Positions 5,575-5,662 of a DNA stretch of 5,662 nt are shown one piece after another; positions within the stretch are counted from its first letter, which is position 1, and each line of letters begins with the position of its first letter. This DNA is from Flavihumibacter sp. (GTDB lineage: Bacteria > Bacteroidota > Bacteroidia > Chitinophagales > Chitinophagaceae): the NCBI GenBank assembly GCA_025455285.1, contig JALOMU010000140.1, forward strand, positions 1 to 5,662. Reading direction: 5' to 3'. Under the pieces are notes generated by a model, which saw nothing but the letters and a program-made list of their open reading frames with translations, had not been told where the DNA came from and did not search any database. A program made the position numbers and the translations under genes.

Positions 5575-5662
5575 TGGCACCTACCTACTCTCCCGCCTGG
5601 TATAGCAGTACCATCGGCCATGAGGGGCTTAACTTCTCTGTTCGGTATGGGAAGAGGTGAAC
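5575..5662 (-). rRNA. rrf: 5S ribosomal RNA (3' part, cut by the window edge)
   Basis: On the minus strand the sequence has the conserved 5S core: CCGAACAGAGAAGTTAAGC (loop B/helix III region), then CCGATGGTACTGC (loop E region), then GGGAGAGTAGG and the 3' strand of helix I ending GGTGCC. About 88 nt of an expected length near 110-115 nt are present; the 5' strand of helix I lies beyond the right edge. The 3' end is placed at 5575 within about 2 nt. It marks the distal end of an rRNA operon, with 23S and 16S expected to the right of the window. Confidence 0.95.

Noticed and set aside
5451..5660. Plus-strand reading frame extending into 5S rRNA
   Set aside because: Its last third is antisense to 5S rRNA and the rest is tandem repeat and terminator.

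Overview
The window looks like chromosomal core sequence from a member of the Bacteroidota, most likely the Chitinophagaceae/Sphingobacteriia side. The order-level guess is inference from protein resemblance. Supporting signs are a lipidated TamA-type Omp85 protein (TamL) next to TamB, Bacteroidota-type promoter boxes (TAnnTTTG), start codons preceded by A/T-rich sequence rather than Shine-Dalgarno sequences, a short RRM protein with a glycine/arginine tail, and a typical 5S rRNA 3' part. No phage, transposon, CRISPR or defence genes are visible.

Layout. (1) Positions 2-2876, plus strand: the 3' end of tamB overlaps by 20 nt a complete tamL. Together they would form an envelope-spanning translocation and assembly module, with TamB bridging the periplasm to the outer-membrane barrel. 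(2) Positions 2893-4214, plus strand: a ribosomal protein operon rpsF-rpsR-rplI (bS6, bS18, bL9), with a promoter just after tamL and a strong intrinsic terminator after rplI. (3) Positions 4227-4879, plus strand: a single-gene unit with a good promoter match, a roughly 120-nt leader, an RRM-RGG RNA-binding protein and a near-perfect terminator. (4) Positions 4906-5313, minus strand: a small predicted lipoprotein of unknown function, convergent with the RRM gene. (5) Positions 5314-5662: an intergenic stretch with a purine-rich tract and a 7-bp tandem repeat, then the terminator and the 3' part of 5S rRNA, i.e. the end of an rRNA operon on the minus strand.

The most informative detail is small. 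rpsR is the only gene here with a Shine-Dalgarno core at normal spacing (GGAGG, 7 nt before the ATG). In Bacteroidota the anti-SD of 16S rRNA is known to be masked by bS21, bS18 and bS6, and SDs kept upstream of the bS21 and/or bS18 genes have been proposed to be autoregulatory. This window appears to hold such a site, with two of the three masking proteins encoded side by side. I found no evidence of a wholly undescribed system; most of the window is ordinary housekeeping sequence.
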